In this document: piece by piece, positions 34,367 through 46,159 of the stretch | Position numbering within the stretch: position 1 is the first letter of the stretch | Layout: each line of letters begins with the position of its first letter | Assembly: GCA_040218145.1 (NCBI GenBank) | Contig: JAVJQK010000076.1 | Location: 62,001-126,000 of the forward strand | Direction: 5' to 3' | Length of the DNA stretch: 64,000 bases | Source: Sandaracinaceae bacterium | Lineage (GTDB): Bacteria; Myxococcota_A; Polyangia; Polyangiales; Sandaracinaceae | Made by a program: the position numbers and the translations under genes | Notes under the pieces: generated by a model | The model's database searches: none | Seen by the model: the letters and a program-made list of their open reading frames with translations, nothing else | Told to the model about the DNA's origin: nothing

Positions 34367-35212
34367 ATGGACACGATCGCGGTGCTGGGGATGGGGCTCT
34401 TGGGGCGGGGGTTCGCGGAGAACCTCCTCGCGAAGGGCCACGAGGTTCGGGTCTGGAACCGCACCGCGAGCCGGTGCGAGCCGCTCGTCGAGCAGGGCGC
34501 GGTCGCGGCCGAGACGCCCGAAGAGGCGGTGCGAGGGGCCGCCCGCGTCCACCTCGTGCTCGCGGCCGACGACGCGGTCGAGGCGGTCCTCGCCGCGCTG
34601 CGGCCCGGCCTCGGCGAAGGCGTCTACGTCGTCGACCACAGCACGAACCTGCCCGCGGGCGTGGCGGCGCGCTTCGATCGCCTGCGCGGCGAGGGCATCC
34701 TCTACGTGCACGCGCCGGTCTTCATGGGTCCGAAGAACTCACGCGAAGGCACGGGCCTGATGTTGCTCAGCGGCCCGGCCGAGGACGAGACGGCCCTCCG
34801 CCCCGCGCTCGAGACGATGACGGGCCGCGTGCTCCACCTCGGCCCCGAGCCCGACAAGGCGGCCAAGCTCAAGATCACCGGCAATGGCATGCTCATCATG
34901 CTCACCGCGGCGATGGGCGACCTCTTCCGCATGGGCGAAGCGTCCGGCGTCACCACGGACGAGATCCTCGCGCTCTTCGATCAGTTCTCTCCCACCGCGT
35001 CCGGCATGGGCCGTCGCGCGCTCGCCTCGGGCGACCAGCCAGTGGGCTTCGAGATGACGATGGCGCGCAAGGACGTGCGCCTGATGCTCGAGACGGCCGG
35101 CGACGCGCAGCTCACCGTCCTCCCCTCCGTCGCCGCCGCCATGGACGCGGCGATCGAGGCGGGACGCGGCGCCGAGGACTTCGCGGCCCTCGCCGACCCG
35201 AAGCGCGGCTGA
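34367..35212 (+). CDS. Beta-hydroxyacid dehydrogenase (3-hydroxyisobutyrate dehydrogenase family)
   Basis: 281 residues from ATG 34367, preceded by GGAGG. N-terminal Rossmann domain with VLGMGLLGRGFAENL (GxGxxG) and WNRTASRCEPL (NADP-type Arg after beta2), substrate loop DHSTNLPAG, catalytic Lys in KLKITGNGM, all-helical C-terminal domain. The family oxidises 3-hydroxyacids or reduces glyoxylate, succinic semialdehyde or imines (GLYR/IRED relatives). The substrate is not certain. It ends in a terminator that overlaps the stop codon. Confidence 0.9.
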   Translation: MDTIAVLGMGLLGRGFAENLLAKGHEVRVWNRTASRCEPLVEQGAVAAETPEEAVRGAARVHLVLAADDAVEAVLAALRPGLGEGVYVVDHSTNLPAGVAARFDRLRGEGILYVHAPVFMGPKNSREGTGLMLLSGPAEDETALRPALETMTGRVLHLGPEPDKAAKLKITGNGMLIMLTAAMGDLFRMGEASGVTTDEILALFDQFSPTASGMGRRALASGDQPVGFEMTMARKDVRLMLETAGDAQLTVLPSVAAAMDAAIEAGRGAEDFAALADPKRG

Positions 35213-35230
35213 CGCCGCCCGATTTTTTTT
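35205..35230 (+). terminator. Rho-independent terminator with the stop codon in its loop
   Basis: Stem GCGGC (35205-35209) and GCCGC (35214-35218), loop TGAC containing the gene's TGA, then eight T at 35223-35230. The best T-run terminator in the window. Confidence 0.75.
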
Positions 35231-35308
35231 CGTTTCTCCACGCAACCTCCCAAGCGTTCGCGCGATGCGTCACGCGAACTGGCCGATACACGGCAAGGGA
35301 GGGAAGAG

Positions 35309-38272
35309 ATGCTGACGAACGATTGGGCGCGCAGGAGCGCGCCGTGGGTGATTTGCGCCCTGACCATGGTCGGGTGCGATGGAATGGTGATGTGCCCGGA
35401 GGGCGCGGAGCTCGTGGAGGGCGAGTGCGTGATGCCGCCGGACGCCGACGTGCCGATGGACGGGGACGTGCCGATGGACGCCGAGGCCCGGATGGACGCC
35501 GAGGCCCCGATGGACGCCGAGCCCCCGATGGACGGCGCCCCGCCGATCATGGAAGACGGCGGGCGAATGGACGAGGACGGGGGCACGACGCCGCCCGACG
35601 GCGGGGTGCCGCCGGACCTGCCCGACTCGGGTCCTCCCACCTGTCCGACGCCCGACACGTGGTACCGCGACTGGGACCGCGACGGGCGTGGAGACCCGGC
35701 CGCGAGCGTCGAGAGCTGTGACCCGGTCGACGGCTTCGTGATGAACGCCGACGACTGCGACGACGGCTGCGACACATGCTGGACCGGCGCGTCCGAGCTG
35801 TGCGACAGCCGCGACAACGACTGCAACGGCAGCGTCGACGAGGGCGTGACGTCCACGTTCTATCGGGACGGGGACGGCGACGGGCACGGCAACCCCGCCA
35901 TGACCTCGACCGGCTGCTCCGCGCCGAGCGGCTTCGTCACGAGCGACACCGACTGCGACGACACCTGCGCCGCCTGCTACCCCGGCAACACCGAGACCTG
36001 CGACGGCGAAGACAACGACTGTGACGGGAGCACCGATGAGGGGCTCTTGACCACCTACTACGCCGACGCGGACGCCGACGGACACGGCGACGCGTCAGCC
36101 AGCGTCAGCGCGTGCACCGCGCCCGCGGGGCACGTCACCGTCGGCGACGACTGCGACGACACCTGCGCCGCCTGCTATCCCGGCAACACCGAGACCTGCG
36201 ACGGCGAGGACAACGACTGTGACGGGAGCACCGATGAGGGGCTCTTGACCACCTACTACGCCGATGTCGACGGCGACGGACACGGCGACGCCTCCACGGC
36301 CGTCAGCGCGTGCAGCGCGCCCAGCGGGCACGTCACCGTCGGCGACGACTGCAACGACACCTGCGCCGCCTGCTACCCGGGGCGGGCGGAGGTCTGCGAC
36401 AGCGAGGACAACGACTGCGACGGGAGCACCGACGAGGGCGTGCTGAGCACCTTCTATCGAGACATAGACGGTGACGGCTTCGGCGTGACCTCCTCGAGCA
36501 CCCAGGCTTGCCGTCAGCCCGCCGGCTACGCGGGCACGGGCGGCGACTGCAACGACGCGTGCGCGACGTGCAACCCGTCCGCGACGGAGGTCTGCGACAC
36601 CCTCGACAACGACTGCGACGCGGGCGTGGACGAGGGCGTGCAGACGCGCTTCTACCGAGACGCGGACGGCGACGGGCACGGGCTCGCCTCGAGCAGCGTG
36701 CTCGCTTGCAGCGCGCCGAGCGGTCACGTCACCTCGATGGACGACTGCGACGACACCTGCGGCGTCTGTTACCCCGGCAACGCCGAGGTCTGTGACGGCG
36801 AGAACAACGACTGCGACGCCGACGTCGACGAGGGCGTGCTCGACACGTTCTACCGCGACGGCGACGGCGACGGGCACGGCCGCGACGACATGACCACCTT
36901 CGCGTGCTCGCCGCCGAGCGGCTACGCGGGCATGGGCATGGACTGCGACGACGCGGCGTCTTCGACCTACCCGGGCGCGAGCGAGCTCTGCAACGCCATC
37001 GACGACGACTGCGACGGCAGCCGCGACGAGACGTTCACCTGCGTCGAAGGCGAGAGCACCGGCTGCACGACCTCGTGTGGCACGCGCGGCACGGGCACCT
37101 GCACGACGTCGTGCGAAGAGCCCGACGCCGCCGCGTGCACGCCGCCGACCGAGACGTGCAACTACGTCGACGACGACTGCGACGGGTATCTGGACGAGTA
37201 TCTGTTCTCGGCGGGCTCGCCGAGCATCTACGCCAGCGGGAGTCGGCTGGAGCGGCCCCGCGCCTTCGAGTGTCAGGGTGACGTGTGTGCCTTCTTTCAC
37301 TCGGCCGGACAGGTCTTGGGGTGGCGCATGGAGCGCGACGGAACGGTGCTCCGCTCCGCCGTGCCCCACGCCGGCAACGACACCTTCGACGTCGGCTACC
37401 GGAGCGGTGACTCGCGCATCGCGTACGCCTACGCCGAAGGCTCACAGATCCGGGTCCGCCTGCTCGACGTGGGCACACTCAACTCCGTGAGGAGCGCCAC
37501 GATCCCCGTGAGCACACCCTACCTCCGGGTCGTCGTGGACTCGACCTCGGCGTGGGTCTACGCCCGCGTGGGGAGCTGGATCAACCGCTACCGCATCAAC
37601 AAGAGCACCGGCGCGTGGGACGGTGTCACGGACTCCGTCACGCTCACCGACCTGCCCTTCGACGTCGACGCGTCTCGCCACTTCGGAGAGCCGCACTACG
37701 TCAGCTACGTCACGCCGTACTCGCACAACGCGGTGTTCATCGGACGGGTGTCGTCCAGCGGCGCGCTCACCACCGAGACGATCGCCTCGATGCCGAGCGG
37801 GGTCACGGCCATCGATCCGGCGATCGGGACCGCGCCCGACGGACAGATCGTCGTCGCGTGGGCTGAGCGCGGCAGCAACTACTTCGTGAACCGCATTCGA
37901 CGCGCCCACAAGACGAGCTGGTCGGCCACGCCGGCCATCGGGACGCTCCGCATGGGTTGGACGACTTCGGATGGAGAGGGCGCCCCCAACCTCTTGATCG
38001 ACGTGGGCTACGCCCGAGGGAGCGCCGCGCATGAGGTCTTCCACGTGGTCACCTCGCAGCGGTTGTGGAACTCGACCTCCCCAGAGCTCGGTGACGTGGG
38101 TGCGTACACGATCCAGCGCTCGAGCGGGGGCACTTCGGTCGACGAGATCGGGGTGGGAGGGAGCCGACGCCGACACGGAGGCGTGGCGGCTGCTCCGTCG
38201 ATGGACACGTCGTTCGTCGTCTTCTACGAGCACACCGTCACCGGAGGCACCTGGCGACCGATCGGCTGCTGA
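35309..38272 (+). CDS. Large lipoprotein with seven MopE-type metal-binding-like repeats
   Basis: 987 residues; GGGAGGG precedes the ATG. Lipobox TMVGC, then a linker of PMD/MDAE repeats (about residues 47-95). Residues about 110-625 hold the repeats: each has a CDxxDNDCDGxxDEG core and a DxDGDGHG loop resembling an EF-hand or thrombospondin type 3 calcium loop, with paired Cys. This is the putative metal-binding motif first named in MopE. A Cys-rich segment (CTTSCGTRGTGTC) leads to a 350-residue beta-rich C-terminal domain, propeller-like. Probably a surface-exposed, calcium-stabilised adhesin or matrix protein. Confidence 0.9.
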   Translation: MLTNDWARRSAPWVICALTMVGCDGMVMCPEGAELVEGECVMPPDADVPMDGDVPMDAEARMDAEAPMDAEPPMDGAPPIMEDGGRMDEDGGTTPPDGGVPPDLPDSGPPTCPTPDTWYRDWDRDGRGDPAASVESCDPVDGFVMNADDCDDGCDTCWTGASELCDSRDNDCNGSVDEGVTSTFYRDGDGDGHGNPAMTSTGCSAPSGFVTSDTDCDDTCAACYPGNTETCDGEDNDCDGSTDEGLLTTYYADADADGHGDASASVSACTAPAGHVTVGDDCDDTCAACYPGNTETCDGEDNDCDGSTDEGLLTTYYADVDGDGHGDASTAVSACSAPSGHVTVGDDCNDTCAACYPGRAEVCDSEDNDCDGSTDEGVLSTFYRDIDGDGFGVTSSSTQACRQPAGYAGTGGDCNDACATCNPSATEVCDTLDNDCDAGVDEGVQTRFYRDADGDGHGLASSSVLACSAPSGHVTSMDDCDDTCGVCYPGNAEVCDGENNDCDADVDEGVLDTFYRDGDGDGHGRDDMTTFACSPPSGYAGMGMDCDDAASSTYPGASELCNAIDDDCDGSRDETFTCVEGESTGCTTSCGTRGTGTCTTSCEEPDAAACTPPTETCNYVDDDCDGYLDEYLFSAGSPSIYASGSRLERPRAFECQGDVCAFFHSAGQVLGWRMERDGTVLRSAVPHAGNDTFDVGYRSGDSRIAYAYAEGSQIRVRLLDVGTLNSVRSATIPVSTPYLRVVVDSTSAWVYARVGSWINRYRINKSTGAWDGVTDSVTLTDLPFDVDASRHFGEPHYVSYVTPYSHNAVFIGRVSSSGALTTETIASMPSGVTAIDPAIGTAPDGQIVVAWAERGSNYFVNRIRRAHKTSWSATPAIGTLRMGWTTSDGEGAPNLLIDVGYARGSAAHEVFHVVTSQRLWNSTSPELGDVGAYTIQRSSGGTSVDEIGVGGSRRRHGGVAAAPSMDTSFVVFYEHTVTGGTWRPIGC
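35795..37180 (+). repeat. Tandem 198-bp coding repeat, seven units
   Basis: The GAG(G/C/A)(T/C)CTG-type core (encoding E-x-C-D) starts at 35795, 35993, 36191, 36389, 36587, 36785 and 36983, exactly 198 bp (66 codons) apart each time with no length change. Units two and three are almost identical over more than 100 bp around 35956-36064 and 36154-36262; the others have drifted. Confidence 0.85.
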
Positions 38273-38285
38273 GCGGAGCGTTCGA

Positions 38286-38326
38286 CGAGATCGCGGCGCC
38301 TTCCCTCGGGAGGGCGCCGCGTCTCG
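38286..38326. terminator. Bidirectional terminator hairpin between convergent genes
   Basis: Stem CGAGA plus CGCGGCGCC (38286-38300, one bulged T) against GGCGCCGCG plus TCTCG (38313-38326). Loop about 12 bases. Lies between the MopE-repeat gene (ends 38272) and the convergent gene ending at 38328. Confidence 0.65.
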
Positions 38327-38327
38327 T

Positions 38328-38951
38328 TCAGGACCAGGTGACGCGGTAGCGGATGACCACGGTCGGCACGCCATGGGCGCGCTCGTCGGCGGGCGTGAGG
38401 GAGACGTCGACGGACGCGTCGGAGGCGCCGCTCAGCGGGAGGCAGACGCGGAGGAACTCGCTCGAGATCTCCGCGTACCAGGGCGCGAGGTGAGACGGCG
38501 TGCCGCTCCGCACGACCAGCGCCTCTCGGTCGCCCTGCTTGTCCACCTGGACCCGCCCGAAGTCGAAGTAGCGCCCCGCGATGCGGGGCAGCGCCTGCGT
38601 CACCGCCATCGGCGAGGCGAGCCCGAGGATCCAGCGATAGACGCCCTTCAGGTCGTCCTCCGCCTGGCCCCGCGCGCGACGCCGCGCGTACTCGGAGAAG
38701 CTCTTCCCGGTCAGCTCCGCGATCACCTGGGTGACGGGCACGATCGGGGCCGTGTCATACCAGCTGGCGGCGAGGAAGGGCTGCCGCATGAACGCGCGGA
38801 GCGCGTCGCTGGGCAGCTCCGCGAGCACCCGATCGACGCCGCCGGTCACGTCCGCCGCGAGCGCCTGGACCAGCGCTCGGTAGGCGAGACCCTTCATGCG
38901 GAACGGGCTCTTCCCCGGCTCCCAGGGCCACTCTTCTACCGCTATCGACAT
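38328..38951 (-). CDS. Hypothetical protein, paralogue of the gene at 52176
   Basis: 207 residues from ATG 38951. Shares with the 52176 product the N-terminal W-P-(W/F)-x-PGxSPFRMKGLAYRAL block, then a RQP(F)xAASWYD block, a (G/R)QAE(D/E)DLxGVY block, and YFD(F/W)Gxv(Q/E)V. The size and the opening FRMKGL resemble the Myxococcus paralogous family TIGR02265/DUF2378, but I am not sure of that. No signal or membrane segment; cytosolic. Lies 30 bp downstream of a hydrolase gene on the same strand. Confidence 0.72.
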   Translation of the reverse strand: MSIAVEEWPWEPGKSPFRMKGLAYRALVQALAADVTGGVDRVLAELPSDALRAFMRQPFLAASWYDTAPIVPVTQVIAELTGKSFSEYARRRARGQAEDDLKGVYRWILGLASPMAVTQALPRIAGRYFDFGRVQVDKQGDREALVVRSGTPSHLAPWYAEISSEFLRVCLPLSGASDASVDVSLTPADERAHGVPTVVIRYRVTWS

Positions 38952-38981
38952 CCCCCGATGGGAATGTACGTCAGTTCGTGG

Positions 38982-39782
38982 TCACGCTGAACCGGCCGTG
39001 AAGCGAGCGAGGGCGTCGGCGAGCTCGATCGCCTGCGTCTTCTGGATGTTGTGACCGCCTTCGTCGAAGGCGAGGCGTGGGCCGTCGGGGAGCTCGCGCG
39101 CGAGGGAGAGGCCGATGGTCTCCTCGACGAGGCGGTCGTCTCGCGCCCAGGCGAGCAGGGTGGGGCAGCGGACGCGGCGCGCGGCGGCGCGGTGATCGGC
39201 GAACGAGATCTGGGAGAAGATGCGCGTCGTCTCCACCAGCTCGCCCAGCGGCGTCGACGCCGGGAAGCCCGCGCGCCGGAAGCCTCGTTTCATCGGCGCG
39301 GCGAGCAGCCGCGGGATTCCGGGCACGCCGAGCAGGCGCGCGACGTCGGGGCTGCGCAGGGTGCGGCGCGCGAGCCGATGGACGTGGAGCCCCACCGACG
39401 CGAGCAGCGCGAGGCGCTCGACCCGCGGCTCCTCCGCCGCCACCGCCATCGCGAGCGGACCGCCCATCGAGTGCGCAAGGAGAGTGACGCGATCGAGACC
39501 GAGCGCGTCGATCGCATCTCGCACGAAGCGCACGCGGTCGGGGAGGCGCGCGCCGGTGCCGGTGCGGACGGGCGTCGCGCCGAAGCCCGGTTGATCCAGC
39601 CGCACGAAGCGCACGCGGCCGTCGAGGGCGGAGGCGAGCCAGCGGAAGTCGCGCACCGAGCCGGGCAGGCCGTGGATCGCGAGCGCCGTCGGGCCCGCGC
39701 CCTCCTCGGTGTACGCGAAGGGGCCGCGCTCGAGGCGCGCCAAACGAATGGACGGGTCGCTAGGCGACTCGGGCACGCTCAC
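38982..39782 (-). CDS. Alpha/beta-hydrolase
   Basis: 266 residues. Oxyanion loop IHGLPGSVRDFRWL, nucleophile in LLAHSMGGPLA, candidate Asp in WARDDRLV, His in FDEGGHNIQK, a complete triad in family order. No signal peptide, so cytosolic. Typical of esterases and of C-C bond hydrolases such as BphD-like enzymes; substrate unknown. Same strand as the paralogue downstream. Confidence 0.88.
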   Translation of the reverse strand: MSVPESPSDPSIRLARLERGPFAYTEEGAGPTALAIHGLPGSVRDFRWLASALDGRVRFVRLDQPGFGATPVRTGTGARLPDRVRFVRDAIDALGLDRVTLLAHSMGGPLAMAVAAEEPRVERLALLASVGLHVHRLARRTLRSPDVARLLGVPGIPRLLAAPMKRGFRRAGFPASTPLGELVETTRIFSQISFADHRAAARRVRCPTLLAWARDDRLVEETIGLSLARELPDGPRLAFDEGGHNIQKTQAIELADALARFTAGSA

Positions 39783-39831
39783 GAGGGACCTCCGCGAGTA
39801 CGAGCATGCATGCGGCTCGACGGTCGCAGCC

Positions 39832-40782
39832 TCACCAGCCGGCGACCCAGGTGAGGGCGAGCCAGCTCGCGACGGGGATCGTGACGATCGAGAGCACGCT
39901 GGTGGCGACGATGGCGCGGCTGGTCCGCTCCGCGCCGACGCCGAGCTGCTGGGAGATGGCGAAGGTGGTGATCGCGGCCGGCATGGCGGCGAGCAGGCAG
40001 AGCACCTGGGCCTGCGCGGGCGTCAGCCAGCCCACCGAGTGGAAGCCGAACGCGACGCCGAAGCTGAGCGCGGGGAGGAAGAGCAGCTTCACGCCGAGGT
40101 GCACGACGTCGCCGCCCTCGATGCGCCGCAGCCGCGCGCGCTGGGTGAAGAGGTAGAGCCCGAGCAAGAAGAGCGCGACCGGCGCGGCCGAGCGGCCGAG
40201 CGGCTCGATCACCGTGTCGACGAGCATCGTGTCGAGGAGGCTCCGCGCGTCACCCGGCAGCGCGTGCGCCGCGAGTCCCGCCACCGGCGCCCAGAGGAGG
40301 GGCTGCCTGGCCAGGGCCTTCGCGCTCTCTGCGAAGCCGTCCCCGCGCCCGCTCCAGCGGAGCAAGAGCAGCGGGCCGACGCTCAGCGCGAGGGTCACGT
40401 GCACGGCGACCGCGACGGCCGCGAGCCCGAGCGCGTCTTCGCCGAGCACCTGCTCCACGACGGGCAGGCCGAGGTAGGCGACGTTGCCGAACGCGACGAT
40501 CAGCGCGAGGGTCGGCGCCTCCTCGGGGAAGAGGGCTCTGACGGTCAGCGCGCTCACGGCGAGCACGAGCGGGATGAGGAGCCAGAAGCCGGGCTCGGTC
40601 GGGAGCGCGAAGTCCGCGTCCACGAGCCCACGGAAGACCAGGGCCGGGAACGCGAAGTAGAGCGCGTACCGGTTCAGGTGATCGACGGCCGCGTTCGGAT
40701 CGGGGAAGAGCCGGACGGCGCCCGCCGAGGCTCCGAGGAGGATGGGCGCGCCCAGCGCCAGCGCAGCGAGCCAGAGCTCCAC
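39832..40782 (-). CDS. AEC-family (auxin efflux carrier-like) transporter
   Basis: 316 residues from GTG 40782, about ten membrane helices. Family features include NRYALYFAFPALVFRGL near the N-terminus, FGNVAYLGLPVVEQVLG (N-x-x-(Y/F)-(L/M)-G-(L/I)-P) in helix 4, and MPAAITTFAISQQLG in the C-terminal half. AEC carriers move organic acids such as malate, or amino acids. No clear ribosome site. Confidence 0.85.
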   Translation of the reverse strand: MELWLAALALGAPILLGASAGAVRLFPDPNAAVDHLNRYALYFAFPALVFRGLVDADFALPTEPGFWLLIPLVLAVSALTVRALFPEEAPTLALIVAFGNVAYLGLPVVEQVLGEDALGLAAVAVAVHVTLALSVGPLLLLRWSGRGDGFAESAKALARQPLLWAPVAGLAAHALPGDARSLLDTMLVDTVIEPLGRSAAPVALFLLGLYLFTQRARLRRIEGGDVVHLGVKLLFLPALSFGVAFGFHSVGWLTPAQAQVLCLLAAMPAAITTFAISQQLGVGAERTSRAIVATSVLSIVTIPVASWLALTWVAGW

Positions 40783-40799
40783 GCGCCGGGCGTGTCACG

Positions 40800-41084
40800 T
40801 CAGCCGACCGCGCGCACCCCGACGCCCTGCTGGGAGAGGTGATGGCGGAGCACGCGGATGCTGCGGATCAGCTCGAGATCATGCGGGAGCCGGGTCCGGG
40901 CCTCTTCGAGCCGGAGCATGAGATCCAGATGGCGGCCGGCCTCGAGCAGGTACACCACCTCTTCTCGGGACACGAAGTCCTCCCAGCGGCGGCGGACCCG
41001 GCTCTCCGACGGCCGCGGCACACGCGGTCGGACGGCGTGGAAGCCGGACTCGCGCGGGGGATTCTGGTCGTGGTCTCGGCTCAT
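40800..41084 (-). CDS. Small basic helical protein, hypothetical
   Basis: 94 residues from ATG 41084, starting MSRDHDQNPP. Basic and helical (SRVRRRWEDFVSREEVVYLLEAGRHLDL region, about residues 28-56, and RSIRVLRHHLSQQG). No signal. Lies between the kinase gene upstream and the AEC carrier, same strand, 17 bp before the latter. Not recognised; could be a nucleic-acid-binding or regulatory protein. Confidence 0.6.
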   Translation of the reverse strand: MSRDHDQNPPRESGFHAVRPRVPRPSESRVRRRWEDFVSREEVVYLLEAGRHLDLMLRLEEARTRLPHDLELIRSIRVLRHHLSQQGVGVRAVG

Positions 41085-41153
41085 GCTGCGTTCCGTTCTG
41101 GACAGATGCCTTCTGCCTCAACGGAACGGCCGACGACCGGCGAAGCTTGAGGG

Positions 41154-43055
<1,902 letters not shown>

Positions 43056-43097
43056 CACTCGACGGCCTCAGCGCACGTCGCGTGATAATCTCGGCGC

Positions 43098-43931
43098 GTG
43101 ATTCGCAGCGCCGCCCTCTTCACCTGCATCGCTCTCCTCGCCGCTTGCCACCAGCCCCCCGCGCCGGCCCTCGACGGGAGCGTCGCGCCGGACGCGAGCC
43201 CTGCGCTCGATGGAAGCGCCGACCTCGACGCGGGGCTCGAGCTCGACGCGGCCCTCCGCGACGCCGCGCTCGACTCCGGTCGCGCGGACGACGGCGGCTC
43301 GGTGGACGCCGGACCGCCGGTGGAAGGCGTCATCTCGGGGAGCTGCGACGAGATCGACACCGAGCTGATCGATCCCATGGCGTTCCGGTTCGAGAACGAG
43401 ATCACCTTCCCCGTGCGCCTCATGGAGTCCGATCTCGCGCACTTCACCGACGGCGCGCGTCAGGTGCTGTCCGACGGGACCGTCGGCGGGAGCAGCGTCT
43501 ACAGCGAGGCGATGTCGTTCGAGGTCCTCGCCCGCTGCGAGGGCGCCACGCTGATCGCGAGCGAGCCCTTCATTCGATACATGGACGAGAGCGGCACCCG
43601 GACCGATCTTCTGGTCGAGATCGAAGGGAGCCGCGTCGGCGTGAGCGTGACGCGCGCCGTCCACTTCCCCCGGGCCGACCCCTACCCGCTCTCCGAGGCG
43701 CAGCGGCTCCTCATGCGGAAGCTCGAGGACATCGAGGAGAGCAGCGCCAACGTCGACGACCGCGATCGGTGGGTGAAGCAGATCCTCCACGTGATGGCCT
43801 ACGCGCCCATGCACGCCGACATGTTCCGGATGGCGTGGGAGATGACGCCCGTGGAGATGCGCCACGACACGATCCTCCTCGTGACCGTCACGAACGGCGA
43901 GGACGAGTTCATCTACGACAACGAGCTCTGA
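43098..43931 (+). CDS. Lipoprotein with acidic Ala/Asp linker, hypothetical
   Basis: 277 residues from GTG 43098. Lipobox LLAAC (Cys17), then a LDGS/LDAAL/DAAL linker (about 22-70). The C-terminal 200 residues form an alpha/beta domain of unknown family (FRFENEITFPVRLMESDL, ILLVTVTNGEDEFIYDNEL). Divergent to the PEGA/PPC kinase (42-bp gap). Not recognised. Confidence 0.78.
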   Translation: MIRSAALFTCIALLAACHQPPAPALDGSVAPDASPALDGSADLDAGLELDAALRDAALDSGRADDGGSVDAGPPVEGVISGSCDEIDTELIDPMAFRFENEITFPVRLMESDLAHFTDGARQVLSDGTVGGSSVYSEAMSFEVLARCEGATLIASEPFIRYMDESGTRTDLLVEIEGSRVGVSVTRAVHFPRADPYPLSEAQRLLMRKLEDIEESSANVDDRDRWVKQILHVMAYAPMHADMFRMAWEMTPVEMRHDTILLVTVTNGEDEFIYDNEL

Positions 43932-43950
43932 GCCGTCGGGCGCTTCGCTG

Positions 43951-44666
43951 TCAGAGGCCCTGCTCGCCGATGCGGTGCTTGGGGTTGTCGGCGTCGAGCG
44001 CGGCCTTCGCGGCCGCCTCGCGGCGCTCGCTGTAGCGGTCGACGAGCATCTCCCGGATGTCTCGCGTCAGCAGCGTGAACTTGTAGAGCTCCTCCATCAC
44101 GTCGACGACCCGGTCGCGGTAGGGCGAGTCCTTCATGCGCCCGTCGTCGTGGAACTCGTCGTAGGCCTTCGGGACCGAGGACTGGTTGGGGATGGTCAGC
44201 ATCCGCATCCAGCGCCCGAGCACGCGCAGCGTGTTGACGACGTTGAAGGACTGCGAGCCGCCGCTGACCTGCATCACGGCGAGGGTGCGACCCTGGGTCG
44301 GCCGCACCGCGCCGAGCGACAGCGGGATCCAGTCGATCTGGTTCTTGAACACGCCCGTGATCGCCCCGTGCATCTCCGGGCACGACCACACCTGCCCCTC
44401 GGACCAGATCGACAGCTCGCGCAGCCGCTGGACCTCCGGGTGATCCTCGAGGTCGGGGGCCTTGATCGGCAGCTTCCCCGGATGGAAGAAGCGCACCTCG
44501 CAGCCGAGCGCCTCGAGGACGCGCCCCGCCTCCTCGGCGAGCAGGCGAGAGTAGGAGCGCTCGCGCAGCGATCCGTAGAGCATCAAGATGCGTGGCGGGT
44601 CCTGACGGATGGTGAGCGGCGGGAAGGCGGGCTTGGTCAGCGGCGGCGGGTGGCCGTCGTGATGAC

Positions 44667-44670
<4 letters not shown>
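43951..44670 (-). CDS. arsH: ArsH flavoprotein
   Basis: 239 residues from ATG 44670, overlapping the acr3 stop by ATGA. NADPH-dependent FMN reductase fold; ArsH oxidises trivalent organoarsenicals and reduces quinones. Visible FMN-binding phosphate loop [29 protein letters not shown] and [17 protein letters not shown], and the C-terminal YSERREAAA, all ArsH-typical. Third gene of the arsenic operon. Confidence 0.95.
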
Positions 44671-45733
<1,063 letters not shown>

Positions 45734-45734
<1 letters not shown>

Positions 45735-46081
45735 CAGAGCGACTCCACGAGCGCCTTGAGGAGGGCGACCGCGCCGGGCTCGACGCAGTAGCAGACGCGC
45801 GGTCCGTCCACGTCACCGCGGATCAGGCCTGCTTCCTTCAGCTGCTTGAGGTGCTGCGAGACGGTGGACTGCGCCAGCGGGAGCTCGCCCACGATGTCGC
45901 CGACGATGCACCCCTCCTGACGCACGAGGAGCCGGAGGATGGCGACCCGCGCGGGGTGCGCGACGGCCTTGGCCAGCCGCGCCAGCTGCCGGTTGGCCTC
46001 CGCCTCGTCGGTGGGCACGGGCGGCATTGGCTCGGCCGGGGGACAGCACGCCGCGGGTCTGGAAGGGGCCTTCAAACGCAT
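45734..46081 (-). CDS. arsR: ArsR-family arsenic-responsive repressor
   Basis: 115 residues from ATG 46081. Winged helix ArsR/SmtB fold, recognition helix in [22 protein letters not shown]. Cys12-Cys13 near the N-terminus and Cys58 in QEGCIVGD match the layout of the Corynebacterium glutamicum ArsR-type As(III) site (a Cys pair from one subunit, one Cys from the other) rather than the E. coli CxC pair. A CYC at 97-99 near the end is extra. Likely represses the operon until As(III) or Sb(III) binds. The start codon lies inside the operator. Confidence 0.93.
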
Positions 46082-46115
46082 ATCGCCGATATACGATGAT
46101 AGCCCGCGACGTCAA
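46080..46115 (-). promoter_or_regulatory. arsR promoter and operator, probably leaderless
   Basis: On the minus strand TTGACG (46115-46110) is followed after 16 bases by TATATC (46093-46088). The operator candidate ATATCG-C-CGATAT (46080-46092) is a 13-bp inverted repeat covering the -10 box and the first bases of the gene. Six bases separate the -10 from the ATG at 46081, so transcription should start at or next to the A of the ATG. Confidence 0.6.
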
Positions 46116-46140
46116 CCTCCCGCGGGGTGTCCGCGGGAGG
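46116..46140 (-). terminator. GC hairpin between the surface lipoprotein gene and the arsenic operon
   Basis: Perfect 10-bp stem, CCTCCCGCGG (46116-46125) and CCGCGGGAGG (46131-46140), loop GGTGT. It lies 20 bp after the stop of the minus-strand gene ending at 46160 and just ahead of the arsR -35 box, so it probably insulates the operon from readthrough. No T-run. Confidence 0.55.
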
Positions 46141-46159
46141 TCGGCGCGTGTCCGCGGCG

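Noticed and set aside
33145-34464. 439-residue minus-strand frame opposite the desaturase
   Set aside because: The plus-strand desaturase has intact His boxes; the antisense product has no family features.
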